Notes: generated from the sequence alone by a model not told the origin. A stretch of 64,000 nt of DNA from JBLHZY01 sp050633265 (GCA_050633265.1 JBOEGE010000005.1:1-64000); one strand, 5' to 3'. Shown: positions 51,817-60,395, numbered from the stretch's first letter. A program made the numbers and translations.

Positions 51817-52266
51817 ATGGCACAATCATTAAGCATTCGTAAAATTGTCGCCTCAGACAAAACAGATTGGGCGCGGCTCTGGAAAGCCTATCTTGAATTC
51901 TATGAAACATCATTGAAATCAGAGGTTTACGATGAGACCTTCACCCGGCTTATCGGCAACAATCCGCATGATTTTTGCGGCTTTCTTGCGGAAGTTGATG
52001 ACAAACCGGTCGGGCTCGCGCATTTCTTATTTCACCGGCACGGCTGGCATATTGAAAACACCTGCTATTTGCAGGATCTCTATGCGGACCCGTCGGTGCG
52101 GGGGATGGGTGTTGGTCGGGCTTTGATCGAGGCTGTGTATGAAGCGGCGGATGAGCAAGGTGCGGCCTCGGTCTATTGGCTGACGCAGGAGTTTAACACA
52201 ACCGCGCGCCAGCTATATGATCGGGTCGGCAAGCTGACCCCATTCGTGAAATACGCGCGGGCCTGA
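51817..52266 (+). CDS. GNAT family N-acetyltransferase
   Basis: This 149-residue enzyme transfers an acetyl group from acetyl-CoA to an unknown amine. The acetyl-CoA pyrophosphate loop is PSVRGMGVGRALIEAV, and the preceding strand is TCYLQDLYADP. The pattern resembles diamine/polyamine-type single-domain GNATs, such as those near SpeG and the PA4026-like group, but the substrate is open. The ATG at 51817 follows AAAGGCGCAAA; an upstream frame is rich in Pro and unrelated. It is within the MoxR-VWA interval. Confidence 0.88.
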   Translation: MAQSLSIRKIVASDKTDWARLWKAYLEFYETSLKSEVYDETFTRLIGNNPHDFCGFLAEVDDKPVGLAHFLFHRHGWHIENTCYLQDLYADPSVRGMGVGRALIEAVYEAADEQGAASVYWLTQEFNTTARQLYDRVGKLTPFVKYARA

Positions 52267-52421
52267 TACCCATCGCGCCCATAACGACCATAACGACCAA
52301 AGCCAGCCCAAAGGGCCAGCGCAAAGACAATACAGCGGCCAAAACGCAGCACCGCGCCAAAGCCAAACGGGCATCACGCCCAGATCGATCGCAGAACCAA
52401 ACCGCCTTGGGGGGCCCTATT

Positions 52422-53801
52422 TTGAACCGTTTTCTACCGCTCTGCCTGCTCGCGCTTACGGCCCTGCTCGCGGCCTGTGCCCCTGCGCCCATGGCCGAAC
52501 GCGCCGCCAATTTGCCCTCGGCCCTGCCCGCGACCCTGCCACCGATGAAAACCTTTCAAACCCGCGCCGCCGCGCCAACAAACAAATCCAATGCCGCCCT
52601 CGCTCAGGATTTCCTCGCCCTGTCGTTTCAGCTCGAAAGCGGCCGCGCTTTGCCCGTCTTTACCCGCTTTGAAGGCCCGATTACCCTGCGCGTGACCGGC
52701 GCCCCGATCGCCAGCCTCAATCGCGATCTCTCAAACCTGCTGACCCGCCTGCGCAATGAGGCCGGCATCCCGGTGATGCAAGTCCCCGCCAGCGCACAAG
52801 CCGCAATCACAATTGAGGCGATCCCCCAAGGGCAGCTCCAACGGCTCGTGCCCCAAGCCGCCTGTTTTGTTGCGCCCCGCGTTACAAGCTGGGCCGAATA
52901 CAAACGTTTGCGCCGCTCCTCAAAGCTTGATTGGACAACGCTGAACACCCGCACACAACTTGCGATTTTCCTGCCCGCCAATGTCTCTCCGCAAGAGGTG
53001 CGCGATTGCCTTCATGAAGAGCTGGCCCAAGCGCTCGGCCCGCTCAATGATCTCTATCGCCTCACCGATAGCGTCTTTAACGACGACAATTTCCATACCG
53101 TTCTGACCGGCTTTGATATGCTGATGCTGCGCGCCTATTACGCGCCTGAATTGCGCTCAGGGATGAGCCGCGAGATGGTCGCCGCGCGCCTGCCTGCGAT
53201 CCTGGCCCGTGAAAACCCCCGTGGAATCGCAGCAGGCACAGGCCCATCGGCCCCAACCCCGCGCGAATGGACCAATGCCATCGAGGGCGCCCTTGGCCCG
53301 CGCGGCAATGCGTCTGCGCGGCTGATCTCTGCCAAACAAGCGGTTGAAATCGCCCGCGCCCAAGGCTGGAACGACAACCGAACCGCCTTTTCGCTCTTTG
53401 TTCTGGGCCGCCTCTCAATGGGAACAAACGCCGATCAAGCCCTGACCGCCTTTTTGCAATCCGATCAGATTTACCGCGCCCATAGCGACACATCCCTGCA
53501 CTCGGCCCATGTCGCGATGCAACTTGCCGCCTATGCGCTTTCTGCGGGCCAAGCAGACGCAGCCCTCACGATCGTCAACCAAAACCTGCCCTCTGTGACC
53601 GCCTCGGAAAACGCCGCCCTCCTGGCCACACTTTTGATGGTCAAAGCCGAAGCGCTCGAATTGCTGGGCCGCGCTTCAGAAGCCCGCGCTGTTCGGCTCG
53701 ACTCTCTGGGCTGGGCGCGCTATGGATTTGGCTCGGATCGGGATGTGCGCACACGTCTCAATGAGATTGCCGCGCTCTCACCAGCGGGGCGCAACGGATA
53801 A
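52422..53801 (+). CDS. DUF2927 family lipoprotein
   Basis: This roughly 459-residue protein has a lipoprotein signal peptide (FLPLCLLALTALLAACAP) with the lipobox cysteine at about residue 19, then a Pro/Ala linker and a DUF2927 domain at about 100-260 (HEELAQALGPLNDLYRLTDS). That domain has a zincin-like CLHEELAQALG segment, so a metallopeptidase-like fold is possible. The C-terminal 200 residues look like TPR-type helical repeats. The start appears to be TTG at 52422 after a G-rich run; another TTG at 52407 is in frame. It precedes the 54-residue gene by 13 bp and may share its transcript with the VWA gene. Confidence 0.85.
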   Translation: MNRFLPLCLLALTALLAACAPAPMAERAANLPSALPATLPPMKTFQTRAAAPTNKSNAALAQDFLALSFQLESGRALPVFTRFEGPITLRVTGAPIASLNRDLSNLLTRLRNEAGIPVMQVPASAQAAITIEAIPQGQLQRLVPQAACFVAPRVTSWAEYKRLRRSSKLDWTTLNTRTQLAIFLPANVSPQEVRDCLHEELAQALGPLNDLYRLTDSVFNDDNFHTVLTGFDMLMLRAYYAPELRSGMSREMVAARLPAILARENPRGIAAGTGPSAPTPREWTNAIEGALGPRGNASARLISAKQAVEIARAQGWNDNRTAFSLFVLGRLSMGTNADQALTAFLQSDQIYRAHSDTSLHSAHVAMQLAAYALSAGQADAALTIVNQNLPSVTASENAALLATLLMVKAEALELLGRASEARAVRLDSLGWARYGFGSDRDVRTRLNEIAALSPAGRNG

Positions 53802-53814
53802 GGAACCGCCCTCA

Positions 53815-53979
53815 ATGATCGTTATTATCTGTGCCCTGATCGGCGGGCTCATCGGCTATCTCACAGCCAAACGCAAAAGCGGCAACCGCCTTGATATCCT
53901 TCAATATATCGCCGTCTATGCGATCATTGCGATCCTTATTGGGCTCTTTGCCACAGTGATCATCGAGCGGATGCTCTAA
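53815..53979 (+). CDS. Small two-helix membrane protein
   Basis: This 54-residue protein is almost all membrane: MIVIICALIGGLIGYLTAKR, a short basic loop with KSGNRLD, and a second helix AVYAIIAILIGLFATVII. The ATG is preceded by AAGGAACCGCCCTCA. It lies 13 bp after the DUF2927 gene and 3 bp before the VWA gene, so it is part of a tight operon. No family is recognised; a role in anchoring the VWA partner is a guess from position. Confidence 0.8.
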   Translation: MIVIICALIGGLIGYLTAKRKSGNRLDILQYIAVYAIIAILIGLFATVIIERML

Positions 53980-53982
53980 GCG

Positions 53983-55167
53983 ATGTTCCTGCCGTTTTTT
54001 GAGAACCTGCGCGCCGCTGGCATCCCGGTTTCCCTGCGCGAATACCTCGCCTTTCTTGAGGGGATGAAGCGCGGCCTGGTGACCTATGATGTCGATGGGT
54101 TTTACTACCTCGCGCGCACCGCCATGGTCAAAGACGAACGCAACCTCGATAAATTCGACCGCGCCTTTGCCACCGCCTTCAAAGGGCTCGAAGCCATCTC
54201 CATGCAAGACGTTGTCGAAGCGGTCGATATCCCGGCTGAATGGCTCAAAAAGATGGGCGAAAAATTCCTCTCAGACGAAGAAAAAGCCGAGATCGAGGCC
54301 GCCGGCGGCTTTGAGAAACTGATGGAAAAGCTCCAAGAACGCCTCAAAGAACAAGAGGGCCGCCACCAAGGCGGCTCCAAATGGATCGGCACCCAAGGCA
54401 CCTCGCCCTTTGGCGCCTATGGCTACAATCCCGAAGGCGTGCGCATCGGCCAAAAAGAGGGCCGCCATGGCCGCGCGGTCAAAGTCTGGGACAAACGCGA
54501 ATTCAAGAACCTCGACGATGGGGTCGAGCTTGGCACGCGCAACATCAAAGTCGCGATGAAACGCCTGCGCCGTTGGGCGCGCACAGGTGCGGCTGACGAG
54601 CTTGATCTTGATGGTACAATCCGCGCCACAGCCGAGCACGGCTACCTCGATGTCAAAACCCGCCCCGAGCGGCGCAACGCGGTGAAAGTCCTGCTGTTTT
54701 TGGACGTTGGCGGCTCCATGGATGGCCATATCAAAGTCGTGGAAGAGCTCTTCTCGGCCGCCCGCGCCGAGTTCAAACACCTCGAGCATTTCTACTTCCA
54801 CAACTGCCTCTATGAAGGCGTGTGGCGCGACAACAAACGCCGCTGGACGGCCCAAGTCCCCACCGCCGAAATCCTGCGCACATACGGCGGCGACTACAAA
54901 TGCATCTTCGTGGGCGATGCCACCATGTCCCCCTACGAGGTCGCCATGCCCGGCGGCGCAAACGAGCATTGGAACGAAGAAGCCGGCTCCGTCTGGCTCC
55001 AACGCGCCCGCGAAACATGGCCCGATCACCTCTGGATCAACCCGACCCAAGAGAAATACTGGGACTACACCCAAACCATTGGCATGATTAAAGAAATCTT
55101 CGAAGGCCGCATGGTCCCCATGACCCTTGAAGGGATTGAACGCGGCATGAAAGAGCTGGGGCGGTAA
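53983..55167 (+). CDS. CoxE-like VWA domain protein
   Basis: This 394-residue protein has a helical N-terminal half and a von Willebrand A domain from about residue 220. The MIDAS-like site reads FLDVGGSMDGHIK, so the usual DxSxS is DxGxS. Further landmarks are FYFHNCLYEGVW and FVGDATMSPYEVAMPG. Proteins of this type act with MoxR ATPases in metal-centre or complex assembly, as CoxE does with CoxD. The presumed partner is the MoxR gene at 49120. The gene follows the 54-residue membrane protein by 3 bp. Confidence 0.9.
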   Translation: MFLPFFENLRAAGIPVSLREYLAFLEGMKRGLVTYDVDGFYYLARTAMVKDERNLDKFDRAFATAFKGLEAISMQDVVEAVDIPAEWLKKMGEKFLSDEEKAEIEAAGGFEKLMEKLQERLKEQEGRHQGGSKWIGTQGTSPFGAYGYNPEGVRIGQKEGRHGRAVKVWDKREFKNLDDGVELGTRNIKVAMKRLRRWARTGAADELDLDGTIRATAEHGYLDVKTRPERRNAVKVLLFLDVGGSMDGHIKVVEELFSAARAEFKHLEHFYFHNCLYEGVWRDNKRRWTAQVPTAEILRTYGGDYKCIFVGDATMSPYEVAMPGGANEHWNEEAGSVWLQRARETWPDHLWINPTQEKYWDYTQTIGMIKEIFEGRMVPMTLEGIERGMKELGR

Positions 55168-55366
55168 GGGACGCGCCAAGCGCGGGGTGCTCTCAAGCGG
55201 CGGTGAAAGCTTTGCGGAACTTTGCAGCCCTTCTGTGCAAGAACGTCAATGTCCGGTTTGGAGATACGTTCAACAAACGGTCGTTTTTGGGAAGGTCGTT
55301 AACAGAGCTATAGGTCTACTTTGGAACTTCAATTTTTGTATAATGATATTAGGGGGTAGTTTTAAA

Positions 55367-55618
55367 ATGCTGAAGGCTTCAAATGTCGTGTGGTGGGTTT
55401 TGGTTGTTTATGTAGTCCTGTGGGCCCTATTTTATCTAATTGTCGGAAGTTTTGGCTCCTGTTTTGGGTCAAGTTGTAGTTTTCCTTGGCCCTGGTCGTT
55501 TTCAGCGAAAGAGCTGACTTTTTTGTTAGTTTATCCGGCAGGAATTGCGGCGTTGCTGACGGGTTTAGCTTATGGGCTTGGTCGGCTCGCTAAATGGCAA
55601 GACGAGCAGGATAGCTAA
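55367..55618 (+). CDS. Small membrane protein, orphan, AT-richer region
   Basis: This 83-residue protein has two membrane helices (VVWWVLVVYVVLWALFYLIV and LLVYPAGIAALLTGLAYG) joined by a Cys/Phe/Ser-rich loop (SFGSCFGSSCSFPWPW). A perfect TATAAT is at 55339-55344 and AGGGGGTAGTTTTAAA precedes the ATG. Codon use is more AT-rich than in the flanking genes. No family is recognised. The four bases GATA and TTAG-type ends around it suggest a recently acquired patch, but no repeats or integrase mark its edges. Confidence 0.6.
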   Translation: MLKASNVVWWVLVVYVVLWALFYLIVGSFGSCFGSSCSFPWPWSFSAKELTFLLVYPAGIAALLTGLAYGLGRLAKWQDEQDS

Positions 55619-55892
55619 TGTTATAAAACCGTTCCAAAAGCGCTCCTTTTGGGAGCGCTCAGAAACAACCTCGTTTTCAACGCTTGAGACAATAATCTCA
55701 GTCGCGATTGATGGACAATTTATCCGCGGGCAAATGCCCCCAACTGGAAAGCCTGTCATAGGGGTGATGTGGGAGCCAGACCCAATCTACCACAGGATCG
55801 ATAACGCTCCTTGTGAAGGTTATGTTGAGATAACCGACGAACAATACGAATTGCTACGCGCATGCATAGGGTCTAACGGCTGCAAGCCATGA
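55572..55892 (+). CDS. Hypothetical protein, doubtful start
   Basis: An open frame of 106 residues begins at an ATG at 55572, inside the preceding gene, and ends at 55892. The C-terminal half (VIGVMWEPDPIYHRIDN, then GYVEITDEQYELLRACIG) looks like real protein. The N-terminal half crosses a hairpin (AGCGCTCC / GGAGCGCT at 55639-55659), so the true start may be the ATG at 55734, giving 52 residues. No family is recognised and the call is weak. Confidence 0.35.
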   Translation: MGLVGSLNGKTSRIANVIKPFQKRSFWERSETTSFSTLETIISVAIDGQFIRGQMPPTGKPVIGVMWEPDPIYHRIDNAPCEGYVEITDEQYELLRACIGSNGCKP

Positions 55893-56036
55893 TGAAGGAT
55901 TGCGATTTATCTGAACGCCAGGACAAAGCCACGCAAAAACGGCAGCTTGTGGAGCGGCCATGAATGATGGCTTTGCGGGACGAAGCCGACCTTGGCTGTA
56001 GAAGGTTGAAGGTCTGCTTAGTCGAAAGTCCAGAAG

Positions 56037-56501
56037 CTACTGAAAATCTTCAACTACCCCAAAGAAGTTAGCCCAAGCCGCTTCTTGTTCGTCAGCCATT
56101 CCGCTTTCGTCACCCATGAATAATTGCTCAGGGGTAACCCAATCGATAGTCAGCGGTAGAGCTGCCACGCATAATTGTTCGACTTGTTGCCCATTCAATT
56201 CTCCGCCAAGAATTTGCGGCAGGCTTTCCACTCCAGATGCCATTTCGCTCAGCGCGGCCACCATGGGTGCAAGTTCCGCTCGTTCTGCATCTTCAGGAAA
56301 AGCGACTACAAGCGTTTCAATTTGGGATAAATCTTGATCTCTTGGGCCTCCACAAGCCCACTTGATAGCCAAAGGGTGCAGAACGAAATCAAACCCGAAA
56401 AAGGCGTTGCCGATTGGATGCTGGTCTTGTGCGGTTGTCGCTGACCCAGCCATGGTTACGCAGAGAACCAGCGACCCAAAAAATGTAAAGCGTGAGTGCA
56501 T
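56037..56501 (-). CDS. Secreted protein of unknown function
   Basis: This 154-residue protein has a signal peptide (FFGSLVLCVTMAGSATTAQD) and an acidic mature part with two cysteines (KWACGGPRD and EQLCVAALP), which could pair as a disulfide in the periplasm. AAGGAGGGGCT before the ATG at 56501 is a strong ribosome site. No family is recognised. It is convergent with the doubtful gene ending at 55892; the 144 bp between them hold no clear terminator. Confidence 0.65.
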   Translation of the reverse strand: MHSRFTFFGSLVLCVTMAGSATTAQDQHPIGNAFFGFDFVLHPLAIKWACGGPRDQDLSQIETLVVAFPEDAERAELAPMVAALSEMASGVESLPQILGGELNGQQVEQLCVAALPLTIDWVTPEQLFMGDESGMADEQEAAWANFFGVVEDFQ

Positions 56502-56801
56502 AGCCCCTCCTTCAGGAATACATTGGTTCGTTGAAATTCAGCATTGCACCCTGACTACCAGATTCCAATCGAGAAAGCTGCCATTCATGCGCAGCGCAGC
56601 ATCGGTCAAAATGGGCTCAAAGCGGTCCTCCGCTGCGCGGACCTCCAACATCAGTTTTAGCCCTCAAAGCCGCCATTCCCCTCCTCCCTCAAAAACCGCG
56701 CCTCCAGCTCCATTTTGCAACCTAGTTCCAACGTAAAACCAAACCTTTCTACGGTTCAACACTTCGCCCTGCACACAAACGCTGCACCAACCCCACCCTC
56801 T
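56502..56801. other. Intergenic region before repeat copy E
   Basis: About 300 bp with no supported gene. It holds the promoter of the secreted-protein gene on the minus strand. Composition shifts from AT-richer to the C/A-rich filler seen elsewhere. No terminator is clear. Confidence 0.5.
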
Positions 56802-56903
56802 CTTTTTCTTGGCACAAATACTCATCCCAACACCCAAACCAAACACACAGCCCCCTCAAACCAAAGCCCAAACCGCCAAAACCAACCCCTTGCCGCCCCG
56901 CCC
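56802..56903 (-). repeat. MSIFAKKK element copy E with extended direct-repeat flank
   Basis: The core is present on the minus strand with one substitution (GTATTTGTGCCAAGAAA). Beyond it, the 80 bp towards 56903 repeat the flank of copy F (57563-57641) almost exactly, apart from a block of about 20 bp missing in F. It is downstream of the GFA-family gene. Confidence 0.85.
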
Positions 56904-56941
56904 AAAACTGCGCCGCCTATCCATCCCCTCCCCAATCTCAG

Positions 56942-57334
56942 CTACGCCGGATGGCCCATATTTTGAGGCGCATCATCGCAAATTTCATACCAAGAAGGCT
57001 TTTCACCAACAAACTCATGGAACTGATTTTTAAGCGTGAGCTCGCCGTCAAGCGCATTGGCCGCAATAGGAAAACTGTCTTCCTCCGATAAAATCTCCCC
57101 AAGCGAACTGCCACAGATTTTACAAAAGCAACGCCCATAAATATAAGGCGCCGCGGGTTCAAAAAGCTGAACCATCTCTCGCCCCTGAACCCATTTCAAA
57201 TCCTCTTTCTTGACAAAAGCGATGGTGCTCGCGCCCAGTTTGCGACACCGAGAACAATGACACGTTCCAATCATCGTCGGCTCAGCCAAGAGTTCAAATT
57301 TCACCGCCCCACAACAGCACCCACCTTCAATCAT
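56942..57334 (-). CDS. GFA family (glutathione-dependent formaldehyde-activating/CENP-V) protein
   Basis: This 130-residue protein has the zinc-binding beta fold of the GFA family. The cysteine pattern is clear: GGCCCGAVKF, CHCSRCRKLGAS and GRCFCKICGSS. Despite the family name, most members do not act on formaldehyde adducts, and the substrate is unknown. The ATG at 57334 (MIEGGCCCG) follows GGAGG at the right distance; an ATG 21 bases upstream is less likely. The gene is flanked on both sides by direct repeats that include the MSIFAKKK element. Confidence 0.88.
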   Translation of the reverse strand: MIEGGCCCGAVKFELLAEPTMIGTCHCSRCRKLGASTIAFVKKEDLKWVQGREMVQLFEPAAPYIYGRCFCKICGSSLGEILSEEDSFPIAANALDGELTLKNQFHEFVGEKPSWYEICDDAPQNMGHPA

Positions 57335-57562
57335 CGCGCAATCCTCCCTGTTCATTTTGAATACCCTCAATGAATACCCTCACTCAGAACAATATAGGAA
57401 CATCTGCCAGCCAACAATGAAAAAGCCCGCGAAATCCGCCCCTTTTTGCACCTTCAAAAACCAGCGCCTTCCAAACTCATTCCCAAGCCCAACCCCCGCA
57501 TCAAACCCAAGCCCGCAGGCTCCCTGGCCACAACCCCTGCGCCCAATCCCAAATCACGCCAT

Positions 57563-57641
57563 CTTTTTCTTGGCAAAAATACTCATCCCAACACCCAAAC
57601 CAAACACAGACCCCTCAAACCAACCCCTTGCCGCCCCGCCC
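57563..57641 (-). repeat. MSIFAKKK element copy F with extended direct-repeat flank
   Basis: An exact core on the minus strand. The 56 bp after it match the flank of copy E (CATCCCAACACCCAAACCAA and onwards, ending CCTTGCCGCCCCGCCC). Copies E and F lie in the same orientation on both sides of the GFA-family gene. The rest of 57335-57662 is C/A-rich filler before the M48 gene. Confidence 0.85.
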
Positions 57642-57662
57642 CAAGCGCCCCATATTCCCTGC

Positions 57663-58358
57663 ATGACCCTGATCATTTATTGCACAATCGCCGTCGTTAT
57701 CGGCCTCGTCACCTACCGCTTTTCAGTGGCCAAAACCCATCGCAACCTCACCGAAAATTCGACCCCCATGCGCGATCCCTTACTCGGCGCGGTCACGGCC
57801 CGCATGGCCCATGCGATGGACGTCGATGAGATCCCGGTCTTCATCTATGAGATCGAGCCGGTGAATGGGCTCGCCGCGCCCGATGGCCGCATTTTCATCA
57901 CGCGCGGCTTCTTCAATCGCTACCGTGCGGGCGAAGTCAGCGCCGATGAAATGGCCTCCGTCATCGCGCATGAATTGGGCCATGTGGCGCTCGGCCATGC
58001 CAAACGCCGCCTGATCGATTTCTCCGGCCAAAACGCCCTGCGCACCGCGCTCACGATCATCATCTCGCGCTTCATCCCCTTCATCGGGGTCTATATCGCC
58101 GCCTATGTAACCTCGATTCTCGCCGCCGGGATCAGCCGCGCCGATGAATATGCAGCGGATGAGTATGCCACCGCCTTGATGATCAAATCCGGCCTCACAG
58201 CAGGCCCGCAAAAATCGCTCTTCACCAAATTAGAGGCGCTCACCCGCTCGCACCATGGCCGCCCGCCCGCGTGGCTGATGAGCCATCCACTGGCCGAACA
58301 ACGCATCAAAGCGATCGAGAAGAACGAGGCAAAATGGCTCGGCGCAACCGCCGCTTAA
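57663..58358 (+). CDS. M48 family membrane metallopeptidase
   Basis: This 231-residue protein has an N-terminal membrane helix (LIIYCTIAVVIGLVTYRF), the zinc motif VIAHELGHVALGHAKR, the second glutamate in SRADEYAADEYATA, and a further hydrophobic stretch at about residues 130-155 (FIPFIGVYIAAYVTSILAAG). The layout is that of HtpX-like membrane proteases, but it is shorter than HtpX (about 290 residues) and has one N-terminal helix rather than two. The family degrades damaged membrane proteins or processes precursors. No ribosome site is obvious at the ATG. Confidence 0.88.
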   Translation: MTLIIYCTIAVVIGLVTYRFSVAKTHRNLTENSTPMRDPLLGAVTARMAHAMDVDEIPVFIYEIEPVNGLAAPDGRIFITRGFFNRYRAGEVSADEMASVIAHELGHVALGHAKRRLIDFSGQNALRTALTIIISRFIPFIGVYIAAYVTSILAAGISRADEYAADEYATALMIKSGLTAGPQKSLFTKLEALTRSHHGRPPAWLMSHPLAEQRIKAIEKNEAKWLGATAA

Positions 58359-58542
58359 TGCGAGGCCAAAGCAAAACAGCCCCTCAAAAACAGCCCCCGC
58401 ACAGCCCCCCCGCACAGCGCGGCTCAACCAGCCCAAGCCTGCCCAAGCAGCCAAGCCAAAAACCAGCCCCAAAACCATGCCAAAATCACGCCGATTTTTC
58501 ATGTAAATCTTTAAAATACGCCGATCAAAAGCTCTAAACTCT

Positions 58543-59103
58543 TTAAAATGAGCCCGCCGCGGCAAGCGCCTTGCCCAATTTCGGCAGCCGCGCTTTCTTC
58601 ATCAGCTTGCGCATATCCCAAGCCTCGCCCGAAAGCACCTCTGCGCGCGTCCGAACCGCCTGCGCCGCCGCCATAACCGCCACAGGATCATCGCAAAACA
58701 ATTGCCACAAAAACCCATCCGGATCGCGCCGCTCAAGCCCTTCCTCGCTCAGAATATTGCGCGGGAAATCCTTGGCGTTTTTGGTCAGGATCATATCCGC
58801 GCTGCCGGCGATTGCGGCGGCTAACACATGGATATCATTGGGATCTGGCAGATAGAGCCGCGCCTCAAGCCCCGGCTGCGCCCGCACAGAAGCCCCCGCA
58901 AATTCCGCCTCAATCAGCGCGATCTCGCCGCGCGCAATCATCTCGCCCTCGGGGCCAATCTTGCGCGCCGCACGGGCCCATTCTTCCAAAATCCGCGCCG
59001 ACCAAAGCGGGGTAAAAAGCCCCGCCCGCGCAACGCCCAAAAGGATCTCGCGCATCACCGTCGGATAAAGCACACAAGCATCAAGAAGAACCTTCTGCGC
59101 CAT
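58543..59103 (-). CDS. PIN domain protein, RSP_2648-type
   Basis: This 186-residue protein has a PIN nuclease fold. Likely metal-binding acids are Asp8 in VLLDACVLYP, Glu in RILEEWARA, and the two aspartates of LPDPNDIHVLAAA, with a third acid in TKNAKDFP. It is 6 bp downstream of the rRNA methyltransferase-like gene and no antitoxin gene is adjacent. I recall that this protein and the methyltransferase form a conserved neighbour pair in Rhodobacterales, which argues for a role in RNA maturation rather than a toxin. That link is from memory and should be treated as such. Confidence 0.88.
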   Translation of the reverse strand: MAQKVLLDACVLYPTVMREILLGVARAGLFTPLWSARILEEWARAARKIGPEGEMIARGEIALIEAEFAGASVRAQPGLEARLYLPDPNDIHVLAAAIAGSADMILTKNAKDFPRNILSEEGLERRDPDGFLWQLFCDDPVAVMAAAQAVRTRAEVLSGEAWDMRKLMKKARLPKLGKALAAAGSF

Positions 59104-59109
59104 GCCGGA

Positions 59110-60312
59110 TCAGGAATTCAGACGGAAAAACAAAGCCTTAAGGTATCCGCTTTCGGCCAATTGCGGCATAAGCGGATGATCCGCCCCGGCAAAACCCGTG
59201 TGGATCAATTGGCCGCTGCGCCCTGCCCGCCCAATCCCGCGCGCCGAAGCTGCGCGAAAGCGCGAAAGATCGGCCGCATGGCTACAAGAGCAAAGCCCAA
59301 GATAGCCGCCCGGCGCGATCAATGGCGCGGCCAATCGCGCCACCCGCTCATAGGCCCGCAAGCCCGCTTCAAGCGCCTTTTTATTCGGCGCAAAGGCCGG
59401 CGGATCACAGATAACCACTTCAAATTGCTGGCCTTCTTCGGCCAGAGCCTCCAAGGCGGCAAAGGCATCGCCCTTGCGTGTCTCAAAGCGATCAGAGGCG
59501 CCCATTTGCGCAGCCCCTTTCGATGCCAAAGCAAGCGCAGGCTCAGAACTGTCCACCGCAAGCGCCGATCCGGCCCCCGCTGCCAAACCCGCCAAAGAGA
59601 AGCCGCCAACATGCGAAAACACATCCAAAACCCGCGCCCCCGGCGCAATCAAACGCTGCGCAAACGCGTGATTTGGGCGTTGATCAAAGAACAGCCCCGT
59701 CTTCTGCCCGCCCATCAAATCGGCCATATAGATCGCGCCATTCATTGGTACGGGAATCGCTGCTGCGACCTCACCCTGCAGAACGACGGTTTCTTCGGCC
59801 AGCCCTTCAAGCCCGCGCGCCCGGCCCGTGCCGTTTTTGACGATTGTGATCACGCCCGTGGTTTCGGCCAATGCCGCTGCCAATGGCTCAATCAACGCAT
59901 CCGCATAGGCCGCATTGGGCTGGATCACCGCCGTGTCACCAAAGCGATCAATCACAACCCCAGGAAGCCCATCTGCCTCGGCATGGATGAGCCGGTAAAA
60001 AGGCTGATCAAACAATTGGTTACGATGTTTCAGCGCCGCTTCAATGCGCGCCGCAAACCACGCCTGATCAATCACCGCCTCAACATTGCGATCCAGCATC
60101 CGGCAGAAAATTTTGGAGTTGGGATTAACCGCAACAAGCCCCATGGGCGTGCGATCATTGTCTTCCAAAATGGCAATCGCGCCGGGCGCAAGGCCACGGG
60201 TGCGCCGATCTGTGACGATTTCATTATCATAAGCCCAAGGAAAGCCGTGCCGGATGGCGCGCGCATTTGCTTTGGGATTAAGGCGTACAACGGGATAAGG
60301 GGGCATATTCAT
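59110..60312 (-). CDS. Class I SAM-dependent RNA methyltransferase, RlmI-like
   Basis: This 400-residue protein has an N-terminal PUA domain (VVRLNPKANARAIRHGFPWA, 1-75), a middle linker domain (HAEADGLPGVVIDRFGD), and a C-terminal Rossmann methyltransferase domain with SAM motif VLDVFSHVGGFSLAGLAAGA and catalytic region VICDPPAFAPNKKAL, followed by GLCSCSHA with the cysteines of cytosine-C5 methyltransferases. RlmI methylates C1962 of 23S rRNA in E. coli; the target here is inferred. The ATG follows GGAGGGGGC. It is co-transcribed with the PIN gene downstream. Confidence 0.92.
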   Translation of the reverse strand: MNMPPYPVVRLNPKANARAIRHGFPWAYDNEIVTDRRTRGLAPGAIAILEDNDRTPMGLVAVNPNSKIFCRMLDRNVEAVIDQAWFAARIEAALKHRNQLFDQPFYRLIHAEADGLPGVVIDRFGDTAVIQPNAAYADALIEPLAAALAETTGVITIVKNGTGRARGLEGLAEETVVLQGEVAAAIPVPMNGAIYMADLMGGQKTGLFFDQRPNHAFAQRLIAPGARVLDVFSHVGGFSLAGLAAGAGSALAVDSSEPALALASKGAAQMGASDRFETRKGDAFAALEALAEEGQQFEVVICDPPAFAPNKKALEAGLRAYERVARLAAPLIAPGGYLGLCSCSHAADLSRFRAASARGIGRAGRSGQLIHTGFAGADHPLMPQLAESGYLKALFFRLNS

Positions 60313-60395
60313 GCCCCCTCCTAATCTGTTTTATGCGCTCGGCAAAGTCTAAACTCACCGTGCAGCGCGTGTTTTGCAAGGCTTTGCGCCGCGCC

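Noticed and set aside
58828..60324. 498-codon plus-strand frame antisense to the RlmI-like and PIN genes
   Set aside because: Composition is typical of a shadow frame and both minus-strand genes have clear domain motifs and ribosome sites.
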